Source: Clostridia bacterium
Lineage (GTDB): Bacteria > Bacillota > Clostridia > Oscillospirales > CAG-272
NCBI GenBank assembly: GCA_017408585.1
Contig: JAFQUJ010000007.1
Coordinates: 31,053 to 95,052 of the forward strand
Length of the DNA stretch: 64,000 nucleotides
Direction: 5' to 3'
Positions 17,840 to 26,685 of this stretch are shown piece by piece. Each line of letters opens with the position of its first letter. Position 1 is the stretch's first letter. The notes under the pieces were generated by a model. It was not told the origin of the DNA. It searched no databases and saw only the letters and a list, made by a program, of their open reading frames with translations. The position numbers and the translations under genes were made by a program.

Positions 17840-18904
17840 ATGAAAGAAAGAATACAAGCCCTAAGAGAGAAGCTCTTGGCACTAAAAATAGATGCCTGCC
17901 TTATTACATCTGCCGTTAGCCACCTGTATTTTACAGGCTTTGACAATCCCGACGCTATGCTTCTTATAACCATGGAAAACGCATACGCCTTCGAGGATTT
18001 TCGATATATTGAAACGGCAGAAAATAAGCTCAACGGTATCTACACAGTAATAAAGCCCGAAAATCTAATATCTCAATATATAAATGAAATTATATCAAAT
18101 GAAAAAATTTCAAAAATAGGTATTGAAAATAAAAGCATAACGCTTTATGAATATGAAAATATCTCTAAAAAGCTAAATGCAAGGCTTGTGGGCATTGATG
18201 ATACAATTCTTGCAATGCGTGAGATAAAAAGCCCACAGGAGCTTGAAAAAATCGCAATAGCACAGGAAATAACCGACGGGGCGTTCGCACATATTTTAAA
18301 AATCATAACCCCACTTATGACGGAAAACGATGTCGCATCAGAGCTTGAATATTATATGAGACGCCACGGTGCACAGGATAAAAGCTTTGAAACAATTGCT
18401 ATAAGTGGAGCGAAATCCTCAATGCCACACGGCACACCAAGCGACACAAGGCTCAAAAAGGGCTTTTTGACAATGGACTTTGGCGCACTCTATGAGGGCT
18501 ACCATGCCGACATGACAAGAACAATTTGCATAGGCAAGGCAGACAGCGAAATGAGAAGGCTCTATGACACCGTCTTGAAGGCTCAAAAATCTGCGCTCGA
18601 TATTTTAAGAGACGGACTTGTATGCTCACAGGTTGATAAAGTGGCAAGAGATATAATTGATGCAGATTATAAGGGGTGCTTTGGACACTCTCTTGGTCAC
18701 GGAGTAGGACTTGAAATTCATGAAATGCCAAGCCTAAGCCCTAAATGCGATAAGATTCTTGCGTGTGGAAATGTAGTCACGGTTGAGCCGGGAATTTATA
18801 TTCCTAAAAAATATGGTTGCAGAATAGAGGATTTGGTTATAATCAAAGAGGGAGAAATCAGAAATTTAACAAAAAGTCCTAAGGAACTAATAGAAATTTA
18901 CTGA
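17840..18904 (+). CDS. M24 family aminopeptidase P / Xaa-Pro dipeptidase
   Basis: 354 residues with the N-terminal creatinase-like domain (1-~125) and the C-terminal pita-bread metallopeptidase domain. Two-metal ligands are visible in MDFGALYEGYHADMTR (two Asp), GHSLGHGVGLEIHE (His), VTVEPGIY (Glu) and GCRIEDLV (Glu). It cleaves peptide bonds involving proline in the cytoplasm. ATG 17840 is preferred over 17804 because AGAGGTGA precedes it. It lies just upstream of efp, the common Firmicutes pairing of a proline peptidase with the factor that helps ribosomes through proline stretches. Each gene has its own promoter here. Confidence 0.93.
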   Translation: MKERIQALREKLLALKIDACLITSAVSHLYFTGFDNPDAMLLITMENAYAFEDFRYIETAENKLNGIYTVIKPENLISQYINEIISNEKISKIGIENKSITLYEYENISKKLNARLVGIDDTILAMREIKSPQELEKIAIAQEITDGAFAHILKIITPLMTENDVASELEYYMRRHGAQDKSFETIAISGAKSSMPHGTPSDTRLKKGFLTMDFGALYEGYHADMTRTICIGKADSEMRRLYDTVLKAQKSALDILRDGLVCSQVDKVARDIIDADYKGCFGHSLGHGVGLEIHEMPSLSPKCDKILACGNVVTVEPGIYIPKKYGCRIEDLVIIKEGEIRNLTKSPKELIEIY

Positions 18905-18941
18905 TTTTTTACAAAAAATAAAAAAATATTGCCATAACCTA

Positions 18942-18970
18942 TTGAAATATTAATTAATTTATAGTAAAAT
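18942..18970 (+). promoter_or_regulatory. Sigma-A promoter of efp
   Basis: TTGAAA, 17-nt spacer, TAAAAT. The leader is about 73 nt and I see no clear riboswitch in it. Confidence 0.75.
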
Positions 18971-19049
18971 ATGGGTGTAATTTATGGGCTGATTTTGGCG
19001 TGTCGCTCTTTATCAATTTTACGAAATCGCCAAGGAAAGGAAAACGACA

Positions 19050-19613
19050 ATGATTACAGCAGGAGATTTTAGAAATGGTGTTACCTTCGAAATGGAAGGT
19101 AAGGTTTATCAAGTAATTGAATTCCAACATGTAAAGCCGGGTAAGGGCGCAGCCTTTGTAAGAACAAAGTACAGAGATGTTGTTACAGGCGCTATCCGTG
19201 AGGCATCCTTCAACCCAACCGCAAAGTTTGAAACAGTACAGGTTGAGCGTAGAGAGCTTCAATACCTCTATAACGATGGAGAGCTTTACTACTTCATGGA
19301 TATGGAAACATATGAGCAAATTCCGGTTGACTCAGCTAAGCTTGGTGAAAACTTCAAGTTTGTTAAGGAAAACGAAATGTGCAAGCTTTCTTCAATTAAG
19401 GGAGATATCTTCGCAGTTGAGCCACCAACATTTGTTGAGCTCATCGTTACTGAAACAGAGCCGGGCGTTCGTGGCGATACAGCTACAAATGTAACAAAGG
19501 CAGCAACTCTTGAAACAGGCGCTGTTATTAGAGTTCCAATCTTTATCAACGAGGGCGACAAGCTTAAGATTGATACAAGAACAGGCGAATATCTTGAGCG
19601 TGTAAACAAATAA
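19050..19613 (+). CDS. efp: Translation elongation factor P
   Basis: 187 residues, the normal EF-P length, in three beta-barrel domains: the KOW-like N-domain ([40 protein letters not shown]), the central OB fold (~70-125) and the C-terminal OB fold (~130-187, [25 protein letters not shown]). EF-P binds between the ribosomal P and E sites and relieves stalling at polyproline. The modified residue of the N-domain loop is Lys (PGKGAA), the acceptor in bacteria that modify EF-P; no modification enzyme is seen nearby. AAGGAAAGGAAAA precedes ATG. Confidence 0.97.
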   Translation: MITAGDFRNGVTFEMEGKVYQVIEFQHVKPGKGAAFVRTKYRDVVTGAIREASFNPTAKFETVQVERRELQYLYNDGELYYFMDMETYEQIPVDSAKLGENFKFVKENEMCKLSSIKGDIFAVEPPTFVELIVTETEPGVRGDTATNVTKAATLETGAVIRVPIFINEGDKLKIDTRTGEYLERVNK

Positions 19614-19626
19614 TTAAGTTTATTTC

Positions 19627-19648
19627 GGGCTCGTATATTCGGGCCCGT
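19627..19648 (+). terminator. Possible weak terminator after efp
   Basis: CGGGCTCG paired with CGGGCCCG (one G-U pair), loop TATATT, followed only by TTAAATTTT. The stem is strong but the T-tract is poor, so some read-through into the next gene is likely. Confidence 0.5.
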
Positions 19649-19679
19649 TAAATTTTAAATTAAGAAAGGAAATAATATT

Positions 19680-20105
19680 ATGGAAATGGATATTCTTGAA
19701 AAGATAGCTTATATAAAGGGCTTAGCAGAGGGACTTTCTCTTGACGAAACAAAGCCTGAGGGTAAGGTTCTTAGCGCAATTATCGACCTTCTTGGCGACA
19801 TCTGCGAAACTGTTGCAGACATCGATGACGAGGTTGGCGTTCTCGGCGACTATGTTGAGGAGCTTGACCACGATCTTGGTGAGGTAGAGGAGTATCTCTA
19901 CTCAGACGAAGAGTGTGATTGTGACTGCTGTGATGATGACGATTGCTGTGATTGCGACTGTGACTGCGATTGCTGTGACGAGGATCTCGTTGAGGCTATG
20001 TGCCCACACTGCGCTGAAACAATCGTATTTAGTAGCGAAATCGACCTTGACGAGCTTGAGTGCCCAGCTTGTGGCGAAAAGTTTTCTAGCGAAAGCGACG
20101 AGTAA
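19680..20105 (+). CDS. CD1247-N-domain-like acidic protein with Cys/Asp tract and zinc ribbon
   Basis: 141 residues. Residues ~1-70 (DILEKIAYIKGLAEGLSLD...LLGDICETVADIDDEVG) match the short helical domain seen in clostridial proteins annotated as CD1247 N-terminal domain proteins, often encoded beside efp. Residues ~78-102 are almost only Cys and Asp. A CPHC...CPAC zinc ribbon closes the protein (~107-135). The many Cys and Asp suggest metal binding; the cellular role is unknown. AAAGGA precedes ATG 19680; Met3 is an alternative start. It probably reads through from efp and ends at the terminator 20121-20149. Confidence 0.85.
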   Translation: MEMDILEKIAYIKGLAEGLSLDETKPEGKVLSAIIDLLGDICETVADIDDEVGVLGDYVEELDHDLGEVEEYLYSDEECDCDCCDDDDCCDCDCDCDCCDEDLVEAMCPHCAETIVFSSEIDLDELECPACGEKFSSESDE

Positions 20106-20120
20106 TTAAAGCAAAATAAA

Positions 20121-20149
20121 ATCGCACCTGAAAATCAGGTGCGATTTTT
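20121..20149. terminator. Terminator between convergent genes
   Basis: ATCGCACCTG-AAAAT-CAGGTGCGAT followed by T5; A-tracts on the other side allow use by the minus-strand gene ending at 20156. Confidence 0.85.
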
Positions 20150-20155
20150 GTTTTA

Positions 20156-22105
20156 TTAGTCATTTTTGCCGGTGCTATATGATGCAACAGGAACGGCAGT
20201 GGCCAAAGCCTTAACAGAAAGAAAATCAACCGTGTAAAGCTTGTTTTGACTTTGCGCAACTGTGCTTGTTATAGGAGTTGACGAGGCGTCGGAGTAGTCC
20301 TTTTGAACAAAGTCAACTGTGTCACCATCAATTACATAAAGTGAAATTACAATGTCAAGATTTTGTAGCTTTTCTTGAAGTATAGCGTCATTACTTGAAA
20401 ATCCTGAAAGGAAGAAATCGAGATTTGAATACTCTGTTGTGGTCATTTCAATCTGTATGCCACCCTTGGACGAGGTTAACTTGTTGTTTTCATCGAAAAC
20501 ACTATCTCCAAGATATTGAGGGTTGAACATTAGAACGCCAAATTTTATAGCGCCATTTGGATTTTTGGAATTGTAGTAGATAAGTGCATCTGTATCAACC
20601 CCAAATCCACCGGCAATACCACCGTCGCCGAATGAATAGCCATTAGCCGAGAAGATAGGAGCAAGAGTGCCTGTTTTGTTTATAAAAGTACAATTGTCAC
20701 AGGCGTGACCCTCAGCACCCTCAAGATCGTATCCGTTAGGATATGAAACACTCACATCTTCGCTTAGAATATGGTTTACGCCATAATAGGTTGCCTGTGC
20801 GGTAAATATAGGAGTGATTGCATTAGCACAGCTATGTGCTACATTGTCAACCCAAGCATCATATGCTGTTGGCACGCTGACCTCACTCGCACCGGAAACC
20901 GATTTGAGAACAGAGAAGTCATCTAATATCATAAAGGCTTCAATAGCCTTGCCGATATTATCCTTGAAAATTACAGAATGATTATAAACTGTTACCTTGA
21001 AGCCTCTGTCATTTCCGGATGGAGCAACCTCTACGAATTGAACAGAATTGTCAGCGCTCAAGAGAATTCCTGTGTATTTTTTATTTGTGGCATCATATGA
21101 GCCCCATGTGCCCGTTGCTTCGTCATATTCAACATATACGCCATCGCTGTTCTTCTTTAGCTTGACGGCAGATGCTGTTGAATAATTGTCATGTATGGCA
21201 TCAGTGCCCCATGTGTATAGGCTTCTGTTCCATTGCTCGTCTGTCGCAATTACGGCACCGGATTTTGAGTTTGAAAGACCGACATTGTTGTGAATTGAGC
21301 CACCATAAATGAAAAGTCCGTTGCTAATACCGAAAAGACCGTAATAGTTATTGTATCTTGATGTTTGGAAGTTCATAAAAATCTCACCGCCAAACATATT
21401 CAATGTCGATATCTTTAAAAGTCCGTTTCCGTATGCACAGGAGTTTCCGTATATTCTTCCACCATACATATTTAATGTGTTGCACTCAATTATCGAATAA
21501 ACAGAGTGGTTTCCAAAGATTTCCGCTCCCTCGTATATATTGAATGTGGTAGTCTTGAAAATATGTCCGTCGGAGGCAGTTTTGTTCGCGCCCTTCACAA
21601 CTGCTCCCGACATAAGATTTATTTCCTTGAATTTTGTGTTGTTGCCGTAAAATAGCCTTCCCGAGATTTGCTCAAGGTCAAGGGTCATAGTGCTTTTGTC
21701 AAGAGAGCCTATGCTCCATACCGTGTTAGCAAATGTACAAGTATATTTTCCGTCATTACACCACATTCCCGCATTTGGATAAAATATTCCATCTCCGTTT
21801 CTTGCCATAATTGAAACAGTTTTTCCTTCTGCGGTGTTCATGTCTAGTCCGTTTACATATCCGCCATCTACTGTCCATTTTACCCCACCGTCGAGAATAT
21901 AGGTAATAGACTTTCCAAAGTCAAAGTAGGTTTTAATGTCGGCGTTGATAACAATTGTATCTCCGTCAAGCGCGCTTGAAAAAGCAGAGTTGAATTCGTC
22001 AGCGCTCGAAACGGTGTATTCGGTAGCCGAGCAGACAAGCGTTAAAGCCATAATAAGCATTAAAGCAAACGCCATAACGAATAATAGCCTAAATTTTGAT
22101 TTCAT
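20156..22105 (-). CDS. Secreted right-handed beta-helix protein
   Basis: 649 residues. A signal peptide (residues 1-~27, cleavage near CSA-TEY) is followed by repeated short strands with stacked Asn/Gly turns (LNMYGGRIYGN, LNMFGGEIFMN, LFIYGGSIHNN), the signature of a pectin-lyase-like beta-helix (~30-330). The C-terminal half (~340-649) is beta-rich and includes one CxxC module (HACDNC). The family includes adhesins and polysaccharide-binding proteins; no catalytic residues can be assigned. AGGAG precedes the ATG. The promoter at 22141-22169 is near consensus and a G11-containing inverted repeat lies just upstream of it. Confidence 0.82.
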   Translation of the reverse strand: MKSKFRLLFVMAFALMLIMALTLVCSATEYTVSSADEFNSAFSSALDGDTIVINADIKTYFDFGKSITYILDGGVKWTVDGGYVNGLDMNTAEGKTVSIMARNGDGIFYPNAGMWCNDGKYTCTFANTVWSIGSLDKSTMTLDLEQISGRLFYGNNTKFKEINLMSGAVVKGANKTASDGHIFKTTTFNIYEGAEIFGNHSVYSIIECNTLNMYGGRIYGNSCAYGNGLLKISTLNMFGGEIFMNFQTSRYNNYYGLFGISNGLFIYGGSIHNNVGLSNSKSGAVIATDEQWNRSLYTWGTDAIHDNYSTASAVKLKKNSDGVYVEYDEATGTWGSYDATNKKYTGILLSADNSVQFVEVAPSGNDRGFKVTVYNHSVIFKDNIGKAIEAFMILDDFSVLKSVSGASEVSVPTAYDAWVDNVAHSCANAITPIFTAQATYYGVNHILSEDVSVSYPNGYDLEGAEGHACDNCTFINKTGTLAPIFSANGYSFGDGGIAGGFGVDTDALIYYNSKNPNGAIKFGVLMFNPQYLGDSVFDENNKLTSSKGGIQIEMTTTEYSNLDFFLSGFSSNDAILQEKLQNLDIVISLYVIDGDTVDFVQKDYSDASSTPITSTVAQSQNKLYTVDFLSVKALATAVPVASYSTGKND

Positions 22106-22140
22106 AATGTTTAATCTCCTAATAAAAAGTTTATGAAATA

Positions 22141-22169
22141 ATTATATCATTATATAATTTGCGTGTCAA
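22141..22169 (-). promoter_or_regulatory. Strong sigma-A promoter of the beta-helix gene
   Basis: Minus strand TTGACA, 17-nt spacer ending in TGA, TATAAT: full consensus with extended -10. Confidence 0.88.
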
Positions 22170-22177
22170 GCAATTTT

Positions 22178-22230
22178 GCACAAAAATCGGGGGGGGGGGC
22201 ATTATTTTTGTGCGATTTGCACAAAAATCG
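22178..22230. repeat. G11 tract inside a 10-bp inverted repeat, with an extra direct copy
   Basis: GCACAAAAAT (22178-22187) and its inverse ATTTTTGTGC (22204-22213) enclose 11 consecutive G (22189-22199). A direct copy of TTGCACAAAAATCG follows at 22217-22230. The element lies between the divergent promoters 22141-22169 (minus) and 22296-22324 (plus), and the G run starts 20 bp upstream of the minus-strand -35. Confidence 0.8.
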
Positions 22231-22295
22231 AGATTGGAAAATAAAACAGAAAACAGATAAGGCTTAAAATATTAAATAAAAAATTTAATATAATG

Positions 22296-22324
22296 TTGCA
22301 AAATTTTATAGCATGTGTTATACT
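22296..22324 (+). promoter_or_regulatory. Sigma-A promoter of the isomerase-oxidoreductase operon
   Basis: TTGCAA, 17-nt spacer ending in TGT, TATACT (extended -10). Confidence 0.75.
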
Positions 22325-22372
22325 TAATGTAGTATGCAGATGCATATTAGAACAATTGAAGAGGTACATATT

Positions 22373-23191
22373 ATGAAACTTGGAACAATGGTACACCTTG
22401 GCGATAATGTTATCGAAAAAATCAAGGATGTAAAAAAGCTAGGATTTGACTCCTTTCAGCTATGCTGTTGGAATTTTGACTATTTCACAGCTGAATGGGC
22501 TGAAAAAATAAAGCTCGCAACCGAAGAAGCAGGACTTGAAATAAGTGCTGTATGGTGTGGCTGGGAGGGCGAGCAATGCTGGGACTTTGTAAGAGGCCCA
22601 ATCACGCTCGGCATCGTTCCTGTATATTTTAGAGAAAAAAGACTTGCAAATCTCAAAAAAGGCTCTGACTTCGCAAAAATGCTCGGCGTAGTTGATGTTG
22701 CAACACATATGGGCTTTATTCCCGAAAACCCTAACACAGACGAGTATCGCGGAGTTGTTTGCGCAATAAGAGAAATCGCTGAATATTGTAAGGCAAACGG
22801 TCAATATTTGCTCTTTGAAACAGGACAAGAAACACCAATCACACTTAAAAGAACAATTTTGACAGTTGGCACAGGCAATCTAGGAATCAACCTTGACCCT
22901 GCAAACCTAATTTTGTATGGTAAGGCTAACCCCTGTGATGCAGTTGATATCTTTGGCGAATTTGTTCGTGGCGTTCACGCAAAGGACGGAAACTATCCAA
23001 CCAACCCAAATTATCTTGGTGAGGAAAAGAGAATTGGCGATGGTCGCGCTAACTTCCCGGTTCTTATCAAAAAGCTAATGGAGCATGGCTATAACGGCTC
23101 ACTCACAATCGAGCGTGAAATTGATGGCGATAAGCAAATCGAGGACATAATTTATGCTAAAAAATTCTTGGAGGATATTATAAATGGCTGA
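22373..23191 (+). CDS. Sugar phosphate isomerase/epimerase (AP-endonuclease-2 TIM barrel)
   Basis: 272 residues of the xylose-isomerase-like TIM-barrel superfamily. Candidate metal ligands sit at strand ends: FETGQE, GINLDPANL, VRGVHAKDG and LTIERE. Relatives interconvert sugars, inositols or keto-sugars; the substrate cannot be told. ATG 22373 fits the family N-terminus (MKLGTMVHLGDN) with GAGG about 9 nt upstream; the ATG at 22334 would add unrelated residues. The next gene overlaps by 8 nt, and pairing with a Gfo/Idh/MocA oxidoreductase is typical of pathways for unusual sugars or inositol derivatives. Confidence 0.9.
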   Translation: MKLGTMVHLGDNVIEKIKDVKKLGFDSFQLCCWNFDYFTAEWAEKIKLATEEAGLEISAVWCGWEGEQCWDFVRGPITLGIVPVYFREKRLANLKKGSDFAKMLGVVDVATHMGFIPENPNTDEYRGVVCAIREIAEYCKANGQYLLFETGQETPITLKRTILTVGTGNLGINLDPANLILYGKANPCDAVDIFGEFVRGVHAKDGNYPTNPNYLGEEKRIGDGRANFPVLIKKLMEHGYNGSLTIEREIDGDKQIEDIIYAKKFLEDIING

Positions 23192-24161
23192 TATTAGAGT
23201 AGGACTTATTGGCATTGGTGGAATGGGTGGATGCCACTATGAAAATTATAAGAGCGCAAAAGGCGCTAAGCTTGTTGCTGTTGCAGATGTTCGCTTTGAA
23301 ATGGCACAGGAAAAAACAAAGGGCACAGATGTTAAGGTTTACGCAGATTATAAGGAAATGCTCGCAAATGAAGAGCTTGATATGATCGATATCTGTACAC
23401 CGAGCTTCCTTCATGCCGACATGGCAATCGCTTGCCTTGAGGCTGGATATCATGTACTTTGCGAAAAGCCAATGACACTAACCGCTGACGAGGCTCAAAG
23501 AGTTCTTGAGGCTACCAAAAGGACAGATAAAAACTTTATGGCAGCGCATGTTGTAAGATTTATGGCTCCTTATGTATATTTAAGAAGCGTAATTCAGAGT
23601 GGAGAGCTCGGTAAGCTCATGCGCCTTGATATGAAGCGTATTTCATCTATCCCTGCATGGAGCTGGGAGGATTGGATGAGAGATGAAAGCAGAAGCGGAG
23701 GCGTTATCACCGACCTCTCAATCCATGATATCGATTATGTTCAAAGCATTCTCGGAATGCCCGATAGCATTAGCTCATATCACTATGGACTAAAAAACAA
23801 CAATGACTTTGCTCAAACCGAAATGGTTTATGGCGATATACTCGTGAGCTGCGAGGGAACATGGTATAACGCACCAATTCCATTCCACGCAACCTATCTT
23901 GCAGTATTTGAAAACGGATATGTAGAAAGCTCTGGTAAGCTCTACAAAAACGGCAAGGAGGTAGGCGTTGAAAGCACCGAAAAGGTAAGCGATGTTGACC
24001 TTGGAATTAATATCGGCAACGATAACGGATATCTTAATGAGATTCAATACTTTATCGATTGCATACATAATGGCACAAAGCCAACTCTTGTTACTCCGGA
24101 GAGCTCAGCTCAAACAATGACTCTTGTTGATAAGATTAAGGCAGTAGCTAAAAAGCTTTAA
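23184..24161 (+). CDS. Gfo/Idh/MocA family NAD(P)-dependent oxidoreductase
   Basis: 325 residues with an N-terminal Rossmann fold (VGLIGIGGMGGCHYENY, ~5-21), the conserved CEKPM motif (~93-97) that positions cofactor and catalytic Lys, and the C-terminal alpha/beta domain with GGVITDLSIHDIDY (~172-185; catalytic His region). It oxidises a hydroxyl of a sugar, inositol or a derivative in the cytoplasm. TTGGAGGA precedes ATG 23184 and the start overlaps the isomerase gene, so the two are translationally coupled and likely act on successive intermediates. No transporter or regulator for the substrate is adjacent. Confidence 0.93.
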   Translation: MADIRVGLIGIGGMGGCHYENYKSAKGAKLVAVADVRFEMAQEKTKGTDVKVYADYKEMLANEELDMIDICTPSFLHADMAIACLEAGYHVLCEKPMTLTADEAQRVLEATKRTDKNFMAAHVVRFMAPYVYLRSVIQSGELGKLMRLDMKRISSIPAWSWEDWMRDESRSGGVITDLSIHDIDYVQSILGMPDSISSYHYGLKNNNDFAQTEMVYGDILVSCEGTWYNAPIPFHATYLAVFENGYVESSGKLYKNGKEVGVESTEKVSDVDLGINIGNDNGYLNEIQYFIDCIHNGTKPTLVTPESSAQTMTLVDKIKAVAKKL

Positions 24162-24167
24162 GTAAAC

Positions 24168-24192
24168 GGGCATACGGGATTCCCGTATGCCC
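24168..24192 (+). terminator. Hairpin after the oxidoreductase gene
   Basis: GGGCATACGGG-ATT-CCCGTATGCCC, an 11-bp stem, but followed by only CCTTT. It may terminate partially. I see no clear promoter before the next gene at 24235, so some transcription may continue. Confidence 0.65.
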
Positions 24193-24234
24193 CTTTAATA
24201 TAGAAAGTAATACAGAAAGAAAAGGAGAAAAACT

Positions 24235-25551
24235 ATGGGACTTATAAAAGCAGCAGTAGGCGCAATTGGTGGCGCATTGGCTGATCAATGGAAGGAATAC
24301 TTCTATTGCGAGGCTCTTGATGCCGGAACAATTATGGTAAAGGGTGAAAAAAGCACAAATAAAAAGCGCTCATCAAATAAAAAGGGTAGCGATAATGTTA
24401 TCTCAAACGGATCTGTAATTGCAGTAGCAGACGGACAATGTATGCTGATCGTTGAGCAGGGACGCGTTGTAGAGGTAAGCGCAGAGCCGGGCGCGTTTGT
24501 TTGGGATAGCTCGAGCGAGCCAAGCATTTTCGCAGGAAAATTTGGTCAAAGCTTAATCGACACCTTCAAAACTATCGGCAGACGCTTTGCGTTTGGTGGA
24601 GATACAGGCAAGGATCAAAGAGTTTACTTTGTTAACACAAAGGAGCTAATTGGAAATAAATATGGCACAGCAAGCCCTGTTCCATTCCGCGTAGTTGACG
24701 CAAATATAGGACTTGATATTGATATCTCAATTAGATGTAATGGAGAATTTTCATACAGAGTATGTGACCCGATTTTGTTCTATACAAATGTTTGTGGAAA
24801 TGTTTCGGACTCTTACACAAGAGATATGATTGATAGTCAGCTAAAGAGTGAGCTATTGACAGCTCTTCAGCCGGCATTCGCTAAAATCTCAGCTAAGGGA
24901 GTTCGCTATTCGGCTCTCCCGGGACATACAACAGAAATTGCCGAGGCTCTAAATGATGAGCTATCTGCAAAATGGAGAGAGCTCCGTGGAATTGAAATCG
25001 CATCCTTCGGCATCAATGCAGTAAACGCATCAAGAGAAGACGAGGAAATGATTAAGGAGCTTCAAAGAAGAGCAGTTATGAGAGATCCCACAATGGCAGC
25101 TGCAACAATCGTCGGCGCACAGGCAGATGCAATGACAATCGCTGCAGGCAACGAAGCAGGCGCAATGATGGGCTTCATGGGTATGGGAATGGCATATAAT
25201 GCCGGTGGCGCAAACGCAGGTGGACTTTATGCCATGGGACAAAACAATAATCCTACCCCTCAAAATCCAACTCCCAGCACACAAAATGGTTGGACCTGTG
25301 CGTGTGGAGCTACAAATACAGGCAATTTCTGCGCAGAATGTGGAACTAAAAAGCCCGAGGCAAATGGCTGGACTTGCTCATGTGGCTCAGTAAATAAAGG
25401 CAAATTCTGCTCAAACTGTGGAACTAAAAAGCCCGCAGGCGTGCCACTTTATAAGTGCGATAAGTGTGGTTGGGAGCCAAGTGACCCTAAAAATCCACCA
25501 AGATTTTGCCCCGAATGTGGCGACCCCTTTAATGATGACGATATCAAATAA
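24235..25551 (+). CDS. SPFH-domain protein with zinc ribbons (YdjI-like)
   Basis: 438 residues. Residues ~60-280 form the SPFH/virion-core-like domain seen in B. subtilis YdjI. A Met/Ala/Gly-rich hinge (~285-335) is followed by three C-terminal zinc ribbons (CACG...CAEC, CSCG...CSNC, CDKC...CPEC at ~352-435). SPFH proteins scaffold membrane assemblies. Next come a YdjG-like zinc-ribbon membrane protein and a TPM-domain protein (YdjH-like). In B. subtilis ydjGHI lies with pspA and is tied to envelope stress and membrane recruitment. Start ATG has AAAGGAG 7 nt upstream. The function is inferred from gene company and family. Confidence 0.85.
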   Translation: MGLIKAAVGAIGGALADQWKEYFYCEALDAGTIMVKGEKSTNKKRSSNKKGSDNVISNGSVIAVADGQCMLIVEQGRVVEVSAEPGAFVWDSSSEPSIFAGKFGQSLIDTFKTIGRRFAFGGDTGKDQRVYFVNTKELIGNKYGTASPVPFRVVDANIGLDIDISIRCNGEFSYRVCDPILFYTNVCGNVSDSYTRDMIDSQLKSELLTALQPAFAKISAKGVRYSALPGHTTEIAEALNDELSAKWRELRGIEIASFGINAVNASREDEEMIKELQRRAVMRDPTMAAATIVGAQADAMTIAAGNEAGAMMGFMGMGMAYNAGGANAGGLYAMGQNNNPTPQNPTPSTQNGWTCACGATNTGNFCAECGTKKPEANGWTCSCGSVNKGKFCSNCGTKKPAGVPLYKCDKCGWEPSDPKNPPRFCPECGDPFNDDDIK

Positions 25552-25576
25552 TTAAATTGTAAAGCGAGAACAAAAG

Positions 25577-26674
25577 GTGAGTAATACACTACTAGAATAC
25601 AAATGCCCGTGTTGTAGTGGAGCGATTAATTTCGACTCCGAGGCGCAAAAGCTTGTATGCCCCTATTGTAATACCGAGTTCGATATTGAGGCAATAACCG
25701 ACTTTAACGAGGCAGAGCAAGATGGTGCAAATCAAGAAGAGCCTACATGGGAGGAATATACAACCGAGAGTGGAAGTGGGGATTGGCAAAGCGGAGAGGA
25801 GCTAAATGTTTATACATGCTCCTCGTGCGCTGGTGAAATTGTAGCCGATGATACAACCTCTGCCACCCTGTGTCCGTATTGTGGCTCTCCTGTGCTCCTG
25901 ACAGGAAGGCTAACGGGTGCGTTTCGTCCCGACTATGTTATCCCATTTAGCATAAGTCGAGAGGAGGCAATGAAGAGCTTTAATGACTTTATGAAGGGTA
26001 AGCTCCTTTTGCCAAAGGACTTTAAAACAAAGCATACAACCGCCAAGCTAGAGGGAATATATGTGCCATTTTGGCTATATGATTGTGACACCGATTCAAG
26101 CCTAAGATATCGTGCCACCACCGTTCGCAGATGGTCTGATAGCAACTATACATATACAAAAACCTCTCATTTTCTGCTAACTCGTGCGGGTAGCCTAGGC
26201 TTTGATAAGGTTCCTGCCGATGCGTCAACAAAAATGGATGACATTTATATGCAAGCTATCGAGCCATACGATTATTCCAAAATGATAGGCTTCGAGATGC
26301 CCTATCTTACGGGCTTTATGGCTGAAAAATATGATGTTGACCCAACTAGCGCATCAATTGTCGCAAACGAGAGAATTAAGGCAAGCACTCTTGGCGAATT
26401 TGCGAAAACAACCGCGGGCTACGCAACCGTCACCCCACAGAGCGCCAATATAAAAATCTTGAACGGAAAAACAGGCTACGCCCTACTCCCCGTTTGGATG
26501 ATTAATACAACCTATAATAACGAAACCTATACCTTTGCAATGAACGGACAAACAGGAAAGTTTGTTGGAAGGCTCCCAATTTCAACCAAAAAATGCTTCG
26601 GCTGGTTTGGAATAATTGCGGGCGCAATCGCAGGCATAGGCGCAATCATTTCGCTCCTTGCGAGCTTACTTTAG
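25577..26674 (+). CDS. Zinc-ribbon membrane protein, YdjG-like
   Basis: 365 residues. The N-terminal zinc ribbon (CPCC...CPYC, ~10-32) is followed by a second one (CSSC...CPYC, ~80-103), then a beta-rich domain that begins RPDYVIPFSIS. The C-terminus has a hydrophobic helix (~338-365). The GTG start 25577 follows a weak ribosome-binding site. In the B. subtilis equivalent, the YdjG/YdjH pair is thought to hold the SPFH protein at the membrane; this gene sits between the SPFH and TPM genes, consistent with that. Some databases would label such proteins as TFIIB-type zinc-ribbon or PriA-like; I see no helicase motif. Confidence 0.82.
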   Translation: MSNTLLEYKCPCCSGAINFDSEAQKLVCPYCNTEFDIEAITDFNEAEQDGANQEEPTWEEYTTESGSGDWQSGEELNVYTCSSCAGEIVADDTTSATLCPYCGSPVLLTGRLTGAFRPDYVIPFSISREEAMKSFNDFMKGKLLLPKDFKTKHTTAKLEGIYVPFWLYDCDTDSSLRYRATTVRRWSDSNYTYTKTSHFLLTRAGSLGFDKVPADASTKMDDIYMQAIEPYDYSKMIGFEMPYLTGFMAEKYDVDPTSASIVANERIKASTLGEFAKTTAGYATVTPQSANIKILNGKTGYALLPVWMINTTYNNETYTFAMNGQTGKFVGRLPISTKKCFGWFGIIAGAIAGIGAIISLLASLL

Positions 26675-26685
26675 GAGGGGGATGT

